A DNA stretch of 64,000 nucleotides from Achromobacter insolitus (GCF_002209555.1 NZ_NJIF01000003.1:620001-684000), one strand, 5' to 3'. Counted from the first letter of the stretch, positions 26,632 to 35,731 are shown. Program-made: numbers and translations. Notes: a model not told the origin generated them from the letters alone.

Positions 26632-27888
26632 GTGACTACCGCCCCCTCCAGCCAGATCACCGCCGGCTTTCTCAACACCGATTGGAACCCCCGCGACCTG
26701 CCCGCCGGCGCCTCGACCCGCAACGTCGTGCTGCGCACGGCGGACGGCGCCGCCACCTCCGGATCGCTGTATCAGCCGGCCGGCGCGCGCCCCGATACCG
26801 TGGTCTGCGTCATGCATCCGCGGGAATTCATGGCCTGCCATTACCTGATTCCGGACATCGTCGGCGCCGGTATTGCCGCCTGGTCGCAAGGCGCCCGTTC
26901 CGTCGGCAACGACCTCAGGCTGGAACATGAACTGGCGTTGCAGGACGTGGCCGCAGGCCTGCGTTTCCTGCGCGACCAGGGATTCAAGAAGATCGTGTTG
27001 CTGGGCAATTCCGGCGGCGCGGGCCTGTATGCCTACTATGCGCAGCAGGCCGGCCTGCCGGCCTCCGAACGCGTCGCCCGCACGCCGGGCGGAAAGTCCA
27101 GCGGCCTGGATGAACTGGACATGCCCGAGGTACACGGCCTGGTGCTGGTTGGCCCCCACCCCGGCCAAGGCTCGCTGCTGCTGAACTGCATCGATCCGTC
27201 CGTCGCCGACGAGAACGATGCGCTCTCGGTCATGCCGGAACTCGATCCGCTCTCGCCGGACAACGGCTACCGGCCCAAGGGCCAGGCGCGCTACGCGCCG
27301 GCATTCGTGACGCGCTACCGCCAGGCGCAGCGCGACCGGGTGGCCCGGCTGGATACGCTCGCGCGGCAGCTCATCGCCGACCGCCTGGCTGCCCGCGCCG
27401 ACGTCAAGAGCGGCGCCGATGCGTCCGCCGAGCGCCGGCGCCAGGCCGCGCACACGCCCGTGCTGGTGGTCTGGCGCACCGATGCCGACCTGCGTTGCCT
27501 GGACCTGAGCCTGGATCCTTCCGACCGCCACCCGGGCTCTCTGTGGGGCAAGGACCCTTACGCATCGAACTACGGCGCCGTCGGCTTCGCCCGTTTCTGC
27601 ACGCCCGAAAGCTGGTTGTCGACCTGGTCCGGCCTGTCTTCCAACGCCAGCATGGCGCGCACCGCCAGCGGCATCAATCAACCCACCCTGATCATCGAAT
27701 ACACCGGAGACCAGGCCTGTTTCCCTTCCGACGTGCGTGCCATCCACGACGCCATCCCCGCGCCCGACAAGACCCATCTGCGCATCCGGGGCGACCATCA
27801 CGGCCGCGCCCTGGCTGACAGCGAAGAGCCCGGACGCTACGCCGCTGGCCGCGAGCTGGCCGCCTGGCTGCGCGCGCGTTTCCTGTAA
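26632..27888 (+). CDS. Alpha/beta-hydrolase family protein
   Basis: This 418-aa cytoplasmic alpha/beta-hydrolase is the first gene of the aromatic-acid operon. The start is GTG at 26632, supported by AGGAG upstream. The nucleophile elbow is visible as LLGNSGGAGLYAYYAQQ (Gly-Asn-Ser-Gly-Gly). The N-terminal part has VVLRTADGAATSGSLYQPAG and VVCVMHPREFMACHYLIPDI. The C-terminal strand LIIEYTGDQACFPSDVRAIH and the histidine in RGDHHGRAL complete a likely Ser-Asp-His triad. No signal peptide is present. It could release an aromatic acid from an ester or cleave a ring-fission product; its substrate is unknown. Confidence 0.82.
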   Translation: MTTAPSSQITAGFLNTDWNPRDLPAGASTRNVVLRTADGAATSGSLYQPAGARPDTVVCVMHPREFMACHYLIPDIVGAGIAAWSQGARSVGNDLRLEHELALQDVAAGLRFLRDQGFKKIVLLGNSGGAGLYAYYAQQAGLPASERVARTPGGKSSGLDELDMPEVHGLVLVGPHPGQGSLLLNCIDPSVADENDALSVMPELDPLSPDNGYRPKGQARYAPAFVTRYRQAQRDRVARLDTLARQLIADRLAARADVKSGADASAERRRQAAHTPVLVVWRTDADLRCLDLSLDPSDRHPGSLWGKDPYASNYGAVGFARFCTPESWLSTWSGLSSNASMARTASGINQPTLIIEYTGDQACFPSDVRAIHDAIPAPDKTHLRIRGDHHGRALADSEEPGRYAAGRELAAWLRARFL

Positions 27889-27911
27889 TCCGAATGCCGA
27901 CGGAGCAAGCC

Positions 27912-28811
27912 ATGACTGCAACCCCCAATACCCCCGCCCCGCTGCGCCTGCACGGCGTGGACCATACGGCGCGGCCCACCTGGCGCCTGCGCGAAACGGT
28001 CGCGTTCTATCGCGACATACTCGGCCTGCCGCTGGTCCATGTGATCTCGGCGCGCGGTTGGGGCCCCGCGACACATCCGGATTTCCTGCACTTCTTTTTT
28101 GACAGCGGCCAGGGCAGCACGATCGCGTTCTTCTATTACCTCGGTTCGGACGAACCCCAGGCGCTGCACGGACGCAGCAACATGCGGCCACTGCCGGAAG
28201 ACCACGTGTTCGACGCCACGCATACCGCCTGGTTGGTTGAAAGCGAGGACGAGCTCAAGGCCTGGAAACAGAAATTGCAGGATGCCGGGCTCGAAGTCTC
28301 CGTGGAGACCCGCCATGAGGTGATCGAATCCATCTACGTGCGCGACCCCAACGGCTACTTCATCGAATTCACGCGCAAATTGCGCCCGCTGGGCGAGGTC
28401 GACGCTATCGACGCCGATCTGACGCTGCGCGCGGCCATGCAGGCAGAAGCCGACGCGGAATCGGCCGGCCGCCGGGTCCAGCACATCGACGACATCTGGT
28501 CGCGCAAGGCGGCGTTGTTGGAGGAACGGCTGGAACTGACGGATGACGCCGGCGGATCCCGCGTGCGGATCTTCGTGCCGCGCGTCGAGGAATTCTCTTC
28601 ATTGGTGCAGGACGCCTCGGCACGCGAAAACTGCACCGTCGTGCCGGGCGAACATTTCGACTGCATCGTCGCCGACGGCACGGTGGAATTCCAGCGCAAG
28701 ACCCTGGGGCTCAAGCCGGCCGTCTGGTATGGCTTGTTCACCGGCGGCGTAAGCGGCACGATCGACGTCCTGGACCGCGACCGCGTCCGGATCTCGTCCG
28801 CGCGCCACTGA
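27912..28811 (+). CDS. VOC-superfamily protein (glyoxalase/extradiol-dioxygenase fold)
   Basis: This 299-aa protein starts at the ATG at 27912 (MTATPNTPAPLRLHGVDHTA), preceded by CGGAG; an ATG six codons earlier lacks this. The N-terminal half is a VOC domain with plausible metal ligands: the histidine in LHGVDHTARPTWRL, the histidine in FDATHTAWLVESEDEL and the glutamate in YVRDPNGYFIEFTRK. The C-terminal half (from about residue 170) has a different, unrecognised pattern and ends TIDVLDRDRVRISSARH. It sits between the hydrolase and an aryl-CoA ligase. Among the genes here it is the only candidate ring-cleavage enzyme, but isomerase or lyase activity is equally compatible with the fold. Confidence 0.75.
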   Translation: MTATPNTPAPLRLHGVDHTARPTWRLRETVAFYRDILGLPLVHVISARGWGPATHPDFLHFFFDSGQGSTIAFFYYLGSDEPQALHGRSNMRPLPEDHVFDATHTAWLVESEDELKAWKQKLQDAGLEVSVETRHEVIESIYVRDPNGYFIEFTRKLRPLGEVDAIDADLTLRAAMQAEADAESAGRRVQHIDDIWSRKAALLEERLELTDDAGGSRVRIFVPRVEEFSSLVQDASARENCTVVPGEHFDCIVADGTVEFQRKTLGLKPAVWYGLFTGGVSGTIDVLDRDRVRISSARH

Positions 28812-28835
28812 GACACGGGCCTGGAGGAGACAATC

Positions 28836-30515
28836 ATGCGAGATATACGCCACCCCATAGAGGGCGTGATCTACCACCATCCCGAACGTGCCCGCCAGTA
28901 CTTCGCCAGCGGCGCCTGGGAACGCTCGACCGTGGGCGCGGCGCTGCAGGCCACCGCCCGCCGCTGCCCTGAGCGCACCGCGCTGATCTTCGACGAAGGC
29001 AGCCTCAGCTTCCGGGAATTGGACGAACAGACCGACAGGCTGGCGGCCGCCTTGCTCAAGCTGGGCCTGGCGCCCTCGGACCGAGCGATTTTCCAGATGG
29101 GAACCACGCTGGAAACGGCGCTGGCGCTGCTTGCCTGCTACAAGGCCGGGATCGTCCCCGTCTGTTCGCTGCCGCAGCATCGAGAACTGGAAATCGGCCA
29201 GCTCACGCGCCAGACCCGCGCTCGCGGATACTTCGTGCAAGCCGATTTCGGCAAGTTCGACCTGCCCGCCTTCGCCGCCGGCATGCTGGCCGCCAGCGAC
29301 ACGCTGGAACACCTGATCGTGGCGCGCGGCGACACCCCGCACGGCGTATCCCTGCGCAACCTGATGGACGCCATGCCGCTGGCCGATGCCCGCCGCATCC
29401 TGGCGGAGCGGGGCCCGGGCTGCGAAGACGTGCTGAACTTCCAGCTGTCGGGCGGCACGACCGGCATGCCCAAGATCATCCCGCGCTTCCATGCCGAATA
29501 CCTGGGCCATTCGCTGGCCTGCGCCCGCCGCTACAAGATGCAGGATGACGACCGCATCATCTGGGCGCTGCCCTTGCTGCACAACGCGGCCCAGGTCTAC
29601 GTGCTGATCCCGGTAATAGCCATGGGCGTGTCCGCGGTGCTGATGCCCCGGGTCGACGTGCCGCGCATGCTGGAGCTGATCGAACGCCATCGCGTCACGC
29701 GCGCCATGTCCATCGGGCCCATAGCCCCGCAGATCATGGCCTTCGCCGACCTGGCGCGCTATGACCTGTCCAGCCTGCGTCTGTTCATCACCATGAGCGC
29801 GGCGGACCGGCTCGAAGCCCACCTGAACGTGCCGTGCTCCAACCTGTTCGGCATCACGGAAGGCTTACTCCTGGGATCCCCCGCCGACGCGTCCGAGTAC
29901 GAACGCCACCACACCCAGGGCCGCTCGGGCTGCCCGGAGGACGAGATCCGCCTGCTGGCGCCCGGCACGGAAGAGCCCGTCGGGGACGGCCAGATGGGAG
30001 AGTTGTGCTTTCGCGGACCCGCCACCCTGCCGGGTTTCTTCGACGCGCCGGCAGCCAACGCGGCGGCTTACACCTCCGACGGCTTTTACCGCACTGGCGA
30101 CATGATGACGGCGCGCGTGGTGGATGGCGCCACCTGCTACGCCTTCGAAGGCCGCCTGCGCGACAACATCAATCGCGGCGGCGAGAAGATCGGCTGCGAG
30201 GAAGTCGAGGCGCTGGTGGGCGCCCATCCCGCAATTTCGGAGGCGCGCCTGGTGGCCATGCCCGACCCGTTCTATGGCGAAAAAGGCTGCATCTTCATCA
30301 TCGTGAGGCCCGGCCAGACCGCTCCCAGCCTGACCGAACTGGCGGATTTCCTCACCAGCCAAGGACTCGCCAAATACAAATGCCCGGAACGCATCGAACA
30401 GATCGACGCCTTCCCCGTCACCAAGGTTGGCAAGCTCGACAAGGCCGCCTTGCGCCAGACGGTTGCGGAAATGCTCAACCAGGAGGCCGCCCGAGCCCGA
30501 GGAGACCAGCAATGA
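28836..30515 (+). CDS. EntE-like aryl-acid AMP ligase / CoA ligase
   Basis: This 559-aa adenylate-forming enzyme belongs to the 2,3-dihydroxybenzoate/salicylate-AMP ligase group. It begins in EntE fashion (HHPERARQYFASGAWERSTV) and has the P-loop LSGGTTGMPKIIPR, the aromatic-pocket region ALPLLHNAAQVYVL, and the motifs FGITEGLLLGSP, YRTGDMM, GRLRDNINRGGEKI and the catalytic C-terminal lysine in FPVTKVGKLDK. No aryl-carrier or peptide-synthetase gene is near, and the next genes are a thioesterase and an aryl-CoA hydroxylase. CoA activation of a benzoate-type acid is therefore more likely than siderophore synthesis. ATGA couples it to the thioesterase. Confidence 0.88.
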   Translation: MRDIRHPIEGVIYHHPERARQYFASGAWERSTVGAALQATARRCPERTALIFDEGSLSFRELDEQTDRLAAALLKLGLAPSDRAIFQMGTTLETALALLACYKAGIVPVCSLPQHRELEIGQLTRQTRARGYFVQADFGKFDLPAFAAGMLAASDTLEHLIVARGDTPHGVSLRNLMDAMPLADARRILAERGPGCEDVLNFQLSGGTTGMPKIIPRFHAEYLGHSLACARRYKMQDDDRIIWALPLLHNAAQVYVLIPVIAMGVSAVLMPRVDVPRMLELIERHRVTRAMSIGPIAPQIMAFADLARYDLSSLRLFITMSAADRLEAHLNVPCSNLFGITEGLLLGSPADASEYERHHTQGRSGCPEDEIRLLAPGTEEPVGDGQMGELCFRGPATLPGFFDAPAANAAAYTSDGFYRTGDMMTARVVDGATCYAFEGRLRDNINRGGEKIGCEEVEALVGAHPAISEARLVAMPDPFYGEKGCIFIIVRPGQTAPSLTELADFLTSQGLAKYKCPERIEQIDAFPVTKVGKLDKAALRQTVAEMLNQEAARARGDQQ

Positions 30516-30988
30516 CCAGCACTGAGCACGTCGTCAGCGAGACGCCGTTCATCGTGCGCCGCCGCGTCAAATGGGGAGACTGCGACCCTGCCGGCGTCGT
30601 CTACACCGTGACCTTCGGCGAATACGTGCTGTCGGCCGCCGAGCTGTTCTACGGTCAACTTTTCAATGGCACGCCGCAACGCATCAAGGACGAACATGGC
30701 TTCGGCACGCCTACGCGCGCGCTGTCATTCGACTTCCAGGCCTCGCTCTGGCCCGACGAGGAATTCGACATGTGCGTCAGGGTCGAGGAGATCCGCACCC
30801 GCACCTACACCTTGCACGTCGCCGGCAGCGTGCGGGGCCAGCCCGCCTTCGACGCCAGGCTGACCCCGATCTGCGTGGCGCGGGGCGAACGCCGCGCCAT
30901 CGAAGTGCCCGCCGCCCTGCGCGGCGCGCTGCAGTCCTATCAGGAAGCCTGCCTGCAGGCCGAAGCAAACAGGAGTCAGGAAAAATGA
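30512..30988 (+). CDS. Hotdog-fold acyl-CoA thioesterase (4HBT type)
   Basis: This 158-aa thioesterase of the 4-hydroxybenzoyl-CoA type has the active-site motif VKWGDCDPAGVVYTVTFGEY, with the catalytic aspartate in DPAGVVY. It overlaps the ligase upstream and the flavoprotein downstream, each by ATGA, so the three should be made together. In the salicylate-gentisate CoA route an aryl-CoA is hydroxylated and then hydrolysed to the free dihydroxybenzoate; this enzyme fits that last step. The exact acyl group is inference. Confidence 0.88.
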   Translation: MTSTEHVVSETPFIVRRRVKWGDCDPAGVVYTVTFGEYVLSAAELFYGQLFNGTPQRIKDEHGFGTPTRALSFDFQASLWPDEEFDMCVRVEEIRTRTYTLHVAGSVRGQPAFDARLTPICVARGERRAIEVPAALRGALQSYQEACLQAEANRSQEK

Positions 30989-32133
30989 AGATCGCCGTCA
31001 TCGGAGCGGGCCCCGCGGGCCTGTATTTTTCGCTGCTTGCAAAAAAGCATGCCCCGGAGCACGAGATCACCGTGTATGAACAGAACCCGCGCGGCGCCAC
31101 TTACGGCTGGGGCGTGGTGTTCTCGGACATTGGCCTGTCCTTCCTGCGCGAGGCCGACCCGGACTTCTTCCGGGCCTTCGTCGCGCACCATGAACGCTGT
31201 GACTACATGGAGATCATCCATCAGGGCGCCCGCGTCCAGGTGCAAGGCAACCATTTCTCGCGCACGGCCCGCATCGACATGCTGGCAGTCCTGGAAAAGG
31301 CCTGCCTGGAGGCCGGGGTGCGTATCCTGCACGAACAACGGATCGAGGACGTGGAACGGCTGGCCTCGGAAGTGGACATGGTCGTGGCCGCCGACGGCAG
31401 CAACAGCGCCGTGCGCAAGCAATTCGCCGAACACTTCCGCCCCAGCTTCGAACGCCGCCGCAACAAGTTCGCCTGGTACGGCACGCGCCAGCGCTTCCAT
31501 CCCGTGTCGCTGATCTTCCGCGATACCGGCCACGGCATCTTCATCGCGCACAGCTACCAGTACAGCAAGGATCTGAGCACCTTCCTGGTGGAAGTCGACC
31601 CCGAAACCTGGCAACGGGCAGGCCTGGACACCGCCAGCGAAGACGAAAGCCGCCGCTACTGCGCCGACGTGTTCCGCGCCGACCTGGGCGCAAACGAACT
31701 GCTCAGCAACCGTTCGCTATGGTTCGAGGCGAACATCGTGCGCAACGAACGCTGGTCGCACCGCAATATCGTGCTGCTGGGCGATGCCTTGCGCACGGTG
31801 CATTTTTCGCTCGGGTCCGGCACCCGCATGGCGATGCAAGATGCGATTGCGCTGCATCAAGGGCTTGCGCAGCATCCCGACGACGCGCAGGCCGCCTTCG
31901 CGCATTTCGAGACGCAGCGCCGCCCTGCTTCCGCCAACTTCCAGGCGGCTGCCGCGCGCAGCCTGGACTGGTACGAGAACGTGGCGACGAAGATGGACCT
32001 GGATCCGGTGTCCTTCGTCTACGACTACATGCGCCGCACCGGCCAGGTCAGCCATGAAGACCTGCGCCAGCGCGATCCGGGCTTCGCCGCGGCCTACGAG
32101 GCACTGCATCCGGAGGCCGCAGCCCTGACCTGA
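30985..32133 (+). CDS. FAD aryl-CoA hydroxylase (salicylyl-CoA 5-hydroxylase-like)
   Basis: This 382-aa flavoprotein starts at the ATG at 30985 (MKIAVIGAGPAGLYFSLLAK), overlapping the thioesterase stop; the frame open upstream is not coding. It has the N-terminal GxGxxG FAD site, the internal DMVVAADGSNSAVRKQF and the second FAD motif NIVLLGDALRTVHFSLGSG. From memory it aligns along its length with the monooxygenase half of salicylyl-CoA 5-hydroxylase and 2-aminobenzoyl-CoA monooxygenase/reductase, including the end SLDWYENVATKMDLDP and GQVSHEDLRQRDP. Unlike the bifunctional forms it lacks the second oxidoreductase domain. With the ligase and thioesterase it would convert a 2-substituted benzoate to its 5-hydroxy product. 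Confidence 0.87.
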   Translation: MKIAVIGAGPAGLYFSLLAKKHAPEHEITVYEQNPRGATYGWGVVFSDIGLSFLREADPDFFRAFVAHHERCDYMEIIHQGARVQVQGNHFSRTARIDMLAVLEKACLEAGVRILHEQRIEDVERLASEVDMVVAADGSNSAVRKQFAEHFRPSFERRRNKFAWYGTRQRFHPVSLIFRDTGHGIFIAHSYQYSKDLSTFLVEVDPETWQRAGLDTASEDESRRYCADVFRADLGANELLSNRSLWFEANIVRNERWSHRNIVLLGDALRTVHFSLGSGTRMAMQDAIALHQGLAQHPDDAQAAFAHFETQRRPASANFQAAAARSLDWYENVATKMDLDPVSFVYDYMRRTGQVSHEDLRQRDPGFAAAYEALHPEAAALT

Positions 32134-32252
32134 CCCGACTTGCACAAACCTTGCCGTGACGACCGGCCCGGGCGCGTATTTCCCCGCGCTTTCGGCCTAA
32201 ACATAAGCGACGCCCCAAGGCGCCGCAACCATCCATGGATAGTGGAGGAGAC

Positions 32253-33227
32253 ATGAAGAAAACCCTCTGGAGCATGGCGCTGACTGGCGCCCTGGCCTGC
32301 GCCGCGGCACAGGCCCAATCCGACAAATACCCCGAACGGCCGGTGCGCATCGTGCTGCCGTACTCGGTCGGCAGCGGCCCCGACGCGGTCGCCCGCATGC
32401 TGGGCGAACAGCTCACCGCGGCATGGAAGCAGCCGCTCATTGTGGAGAACAAGCCGGGAGCCAATGGCTGGCTGGCAATCGGCGAGGTCAAGCGCGCCAC
32501 GCCCGATGGCTACTCGCTGGCCGTCGTGGACAACACCCACATGACGCTGCAACCGCAGCTCTACCGCAACCTTCCCTTCGACCCCGTTGCCGACTTTGTG
32601 CCCGTGGCGCCGATCTACACCACGCATTTCTTCATGGTGGTGTCGGCCTCTTCCCCATGGAACAGCGTTACCGATCTGATCGCAGCGGCCAAGTCCCAAC
32701 CCGGCAAGCTGACCTACGGCACCTGGGGCATGGGCAGCGTGGCGCACGTGGGCACGTCCATGTTCCAGACCGCCACGCAGACCAGCATGACGCATGTCCC
32801 GTTCAAGGACCTGGCCCAGCTCTATACCGCGGTAGCGAACGGCGAAGTGGACTGGGCCTTCGGCACGGCCGCCACGGTCCAGAATCTGTACCAGGCCAAA
32901 CGGGTCAAGCTGCTGGCGCTGGCCGCGCCATCGCGCCTGGGCTCGTATTCGGACGTACCGACGGTCAGCGAAGCCGGCGGCCCCAAGGATTTCGAGCTCA
33001 AGACCTGGGTCGCCGCGTTCGCGCCGAAGGGCACGCCGGAGGCCGTGATCAAGCGCATCAACGCCGCCATTTCCCAGGCCGTGGTCGCCCCTGCTGTGCG
33101 CAAGCGCTTCGACACCTATGGCTTTGATGCCTGGCCGGAGGACTCGGCCGCGTTGGCGCAGGCCCGCGACGCGGACGCTGCGCGCTTTGCGGCTGTGGTC
33201 AAGCAGGCCAATATCTCGCTGGATTGA
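32253..33227 (+). CDS. Bug-family receptor of the aromatic-acid operon
   Basis: This 324-aa periplasmic binding protein starts at the ATG at 32253 (MKKTLWSMALTGALACAAAQ), with GGAGGAG just upstream and a normal Sec signal peptide cleaved near AAAQAQ. Bug landmarks are RPVRIVLPYSVGSGPDAVAR, VENKPGANGWLAIGEVKRAT, GSVAHVGTSMF and VPFKDLAQLYTAVANG. It follows the monooxygenase by 119 bp in the same direction and may bind the aromatic or aliphatic acid used by this cluster. No TctAB permease is encoded here. Confidence 0.9.
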   Translation: MKKTLWSMALTGALACAAAQAQSDKYPERPVRIVLPYSVGSGPDAVARMLGEQLTAAWKQPLIVENKPGANGWLAIGEVKRATPDGYSLAVVDNTHMTLQPQLYRNLPFDPVADFVPVAPIYTTHFFMVVSASSPWNSVTDLIAAAKSQPGKLTYGTWGMGSVAHVGTSMFQTATQTSMTHVPFKDLAQLYTAVANGEVDWAFGTAATVQNLYQAKRVKLLALAAPSRLGSYSDVPTVSEAGGPKDFELKTWVAAFAPKGTPEAVIKRINAAISQAVVAPAVRKRFDTYGFDAWPEDSAALAQARDADAARFAAVVKQANISLD

Positions 33228-33238
33228 CGCCAGCCCCC

Positions 33239-33259
33239 GGGGCCGCCCGCCGCGGCCCC
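33239..33259. terminator. Candidate bidirectional terminator
   Basis: GGGGCCGC-CCGCC-GCGGCCCC is a perfect 8-bp stem with a 5-nt loop in the 33-bp gap between the convergent Bug and LysR genes. There is no T-run, so efficiency is uncertain. Confidence 0.5.
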
Positions 33260-33260
33260 C

Positions 33261-34178
33261 CTAGGCCTCTGCCTCCGGCGCCTTGGGCGTGGCCGTCAGC
33301 CGGCGCGCCATGAACTCCAGGAACTCCCTGGCCAGCGCTGGCAGGGTCCGGCCCTGCAGCGTCAGGACCTGGATACTGCGCTGCCGCATCTCCGGATTGC
33401 TGAACGGCACCGCGACCAGGGCCTCTCCGTCCCGCTGCCCCAATAGCGTCAGGTAGCCCGACAGCGCCACGATGTCGCTGCCCGGCAGCATGGGCAGGAA
33501 GGCCGCGGAATGGTTGGACACATACGCGGGCTCGATATGCAGTCCCGCATTGGCGCAAGCGGCGTCGAACAACTGCCGCACCGTAGTGCCGTGGTCGCCC
33601 AAGGACAGCGGCACTTTCGTCAGGTCGCGCATGCTGAGGCTGCGCCGGCCGGCCAGCGGATGATGCCGGCACATGACCGCGTACACCGGGGCGCGCACCA
33701 GCAGTTCGGTCTTGAGACGGTCGTCCTGCGCGGTGGTGTAGCGCAGCGCCAGCTGCGACAGCCCTTCCAGGATCTGGCGGCTGACCTCTTCGGGCCTCTC
33801 CACGTGCAAATGGAAGCGGGCTTCAGGCCGGACCTGCTTGAATTCGGCCATGCACATGGGCAGGAAGCGATGCGCAAAGCCCTCGGTGCAGGCCAGCCGT
33901 ATGGTGACGTCGCCCAGGTGGCTGCGCTGGCGGATCTCCGTCGTCACGCGCTCGGCCTCAAGCGCCGCCGCATTGGCGTAGGCAGCCAACTGGCGGCCTG
34001 CCTCGCTCAATTCCATGCCGCGCGCCTGACGCTCGAACAGCGCAATGCCCAGTCCGTCCTCTAGCTTGGCGATCTGTCGGCTGATGGCCGATGCCGCCAC
34101 ATGCTGCTCTGCGGCCGCGCCGGCAATGGAACCGCAGCGCGCAACTTCCAGAAAGTATCTCAAGCCCAATGAAATCAT
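33261..34178 (-). CDS. LysR-family regulator divergent from the M20 peptidase operon
   Basis: This 305-aa LysR regulator has its helix-turn-helix at about residues 3-62 (FLEVARCGSIAGAAAEQHVA, then ISRQIAKLEDGLGIALFERQ) and an effector domain with FAHRFLPMCMAEFKQVRPEA. It faces the M20 peptidase/Bug operon across 113 bp containing an imperfect palindrome, the usual arrangement for a LysR activator and its target. Confidence 0.9.
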   Translation of the reverse strand: MISLGLRYFLEVARCGSIAGAAAEQHVAASAISRQIAKLEDGLGIALFERQARGMELSEAGRQLAAYANAAALEAERVTTEIRQRSHLGDVTIRLACTEGFAHRFLPMCMAEFKQVRPEARFHLHVERPEEVSRQILEGLSQLALRYTTAQDDRLKTELLVRAPVYAVMCRHHPLAGRRSLSMRDLTKVPLSLGDHGTTVRQLFDAACANAGLHIEPAYVSNHSAAFLPMLPGSDIVALSGYLTLLGQRDGEALVAVPFSNPEMRQRSIQVLTLQGRTLPALAREFLEFMARRLTATPKAPEAEA

Positions 34179-34217
34179 GACCGCCCCCTTGACCCATGCC
34201 TTTATAGCAACGAAACA

Positions 34218-34241
34218 ATGCTAATTATCTAATTGTGGCAT
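34218..34241. promoter_or_regulatory. LysR-type binding site candidate
   Basis: An imperfect palindrome runs from ATGC (34218) to GCAT (34241), with AATT-ATCT-AATT at its centre. It lies in the divergent LysR/M20 region, 51 bp upstream of the peptidase GTG. Confidence 0.45.
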
Positions 34242-34291
34242 GTGGTGAAGCGTAATAACTTTGTGCCTCCCTCAGCATCGCAGGCGCCGAC

Positions 34292-35731
34292 GTGACACGC
34301 GAACAAGCCCTACTCCAAGCCGTTCAAGCCTATGACAATGGCGACTTGCGCGCCGCGCTGGCCCGCCGCGTCGCCTACGCGACGGAAAGCGAGGTGCCGG
34401 ACCAGGCCCCGGCGCAGCATGCCTATTTGAACGAAGAACTGGCGCCCCGGCTCAAGGAGCTGGGCTTTGCCTGTGAGGTGCATTCAAACCCTTCCGGCGC
34501 CGACCTGCCGATCCTGGTTGCGCGCCGCATCGAACAGGCTGGCCTGCCAACTGTGCTGATGTATGGGCACGGCGACGTGGTGCGCGGCAATGCTCCCAAA
34601 TGGGAAGCGGGCCGCGATCCCTGGCGCCTGCAGGTCGAGGGCGACCGCTGGTACGGGCGCGGCACGGCGGACAATAAGGGCCAGCACAGCATCAACCTGG
34701 AAGCCTTGCGCCAGGTCATCGCCGCGCGCGGCGGCGCGCTGGGCTTCAACACGATCTGGCTGATCGAGACAGGCGAGGAAGCCGGGTCTCCCGGGCTGGC
34801 CGCCTTCTGCGAGGCGCAGCGCGACGCGCTGGCGGCTGACGTCTTCATCGCCAGCGACGGTCCGCGCCTGAGCGCGCAGCGCCCGACCCTTTTCATGGGT
34901 TCGCGCGGCGCGGTGAACTTCGAACTGAAACTGAAGGCGCGCGAACGAGGCTATCACTCGGGCAACTGGGGCGGCCTGCTCGCCAACCCGGCCATCGTGC
35001 TGGCACACGCGATCGCCTCGATGGTCGACGCGCGCGGCCGGATCACCGTGCCCGGCCTGCGTCCGCCCCCCATCCCCGCCGCAGTGGCCGCAGCGCTGGC
35101 CGACCTGGAAGTGGGCGGCGGCGAGGACGATCCGGATATCAACGCCTGGTGGGGCGAGCCTGGCCTGAGCGCGCCGGAAAAAGTGTTCGGCTGGAACAGC
35201 CTGGACGTCCTGACCTTCGGCGCCGGTGATCCGGCCAAGCCGGTCAACGCCATACCGCCCGAGGCGGTGGCCTGGTGCCAGCTGCGTTTCGTGGTCGGCA
35301 CGGACTGGCAGGCGCTGCAGACGCACGTGCGGGAACACCTGCGCGCCGCGGGCTTCGAGGACATCCAGGTACGCATCGGCATGCAGGCCGGCGCCACCCG
35401 CCTCTCGCCCGACAATCCTTGGGTGCGCTGGGCCGCCGCATCGCTGGAACGCAGTACCGGCAAGCGCCCGGCGTTGCTGCCGAATCTGGGCGGATCCCTT
35501 CCCAATGACATCTTCGCCGACCAGCTCGGCCTGCCCACGCTGTGGGTGCCGCATTCCTATCCCGCCTGCGCGCAGCACGCTCCGAACGAACACCTGCTGG
35601 GCAGCGTCGCACGCGAGGGGCTGGCCATCATGGCCGGCCTGTTCTGGGACCTGGGCGACCAGGGCGGCGCCCTGCGCCAGGCGGCCGCCACCCCGTCTTC
35701 CAACTCCACCCGAACGGGATCTCCGTCATGA
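34292..35731 (+). CDS. M20-family metallopeptidase / amidohydrolase
   Basis: This 479-aa zinc enzyme of the M20 (ArgE/DapE/CPG2) family has a GTG start at 34292. Metal and catalytic residues are visible in order: YGHGDVV (His and Asp), GRGTADNKGQH (bridging Asp), ETGEEAGSPG (catalytic Glu pair), ASDGPR (Asp) and CAQHAPNEHLLG (C-terminal His). No signal peptide is seen. Its stop overlaps the following Bug receptor start as ATGA, so it probably hydrolyses a peptide-like or N-acyl compound whose uptake that receptor serves. The substrate is unknown. Confidence 0.9.
   Translation: MTREQALLQAVQAYDNGDLRAALARRVAYATESEVPDQAPAQHAYLNEELAPRLKELGFACEVHSNPSGADLPILVARRIEQAGLPTVLMYGHGDVVRGNAPKWEAGRDPWRLQVEGDRWYGRGTADNKGQHSINLEALRQVIAARGGALGFNTIWLIETGEEAGSPGLAAFCEAQRDALAADVFIASDGPRLSAQRPTLFMGSRGAVNFELKLKARERGYHSGNWGGLLANPAIVLAHAIASMVDARGRITVPGLRPPPIPAAVAAALADLEVGGGEDDPDINAWWGEPGLSAPEKVFGWNSLDVLTFGAGDPAKPVNAIPPEAVAWCQLRFVVGTDWQALQTHVREHLRAAGFEDIQVRIGMQAGATRLSPDNPWVRWAAASLERSTGKRPALLPNLGGSLPNDIFADQLGLPTLWVPHSYPACAQHAPNEHLLGSVAREGLAIMAGLFWDLGDQGGALRQAAATPSSNSTRTGSPS

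Noticed and set aside
26566-28191. 541-aa open frame on the minus strand
   Set aside because: It is antisense to the hydrolase and VOC genes and shows no recognisable motif.
28836-30515. EntE-like ligase as part of a siderophore cluster
   Set aside because: No isochorismate, carrier-protein or peptide-synthetase genes are near. The neighbours overlapping it are a thioesterase and an aryl-CoA hydroxylase.
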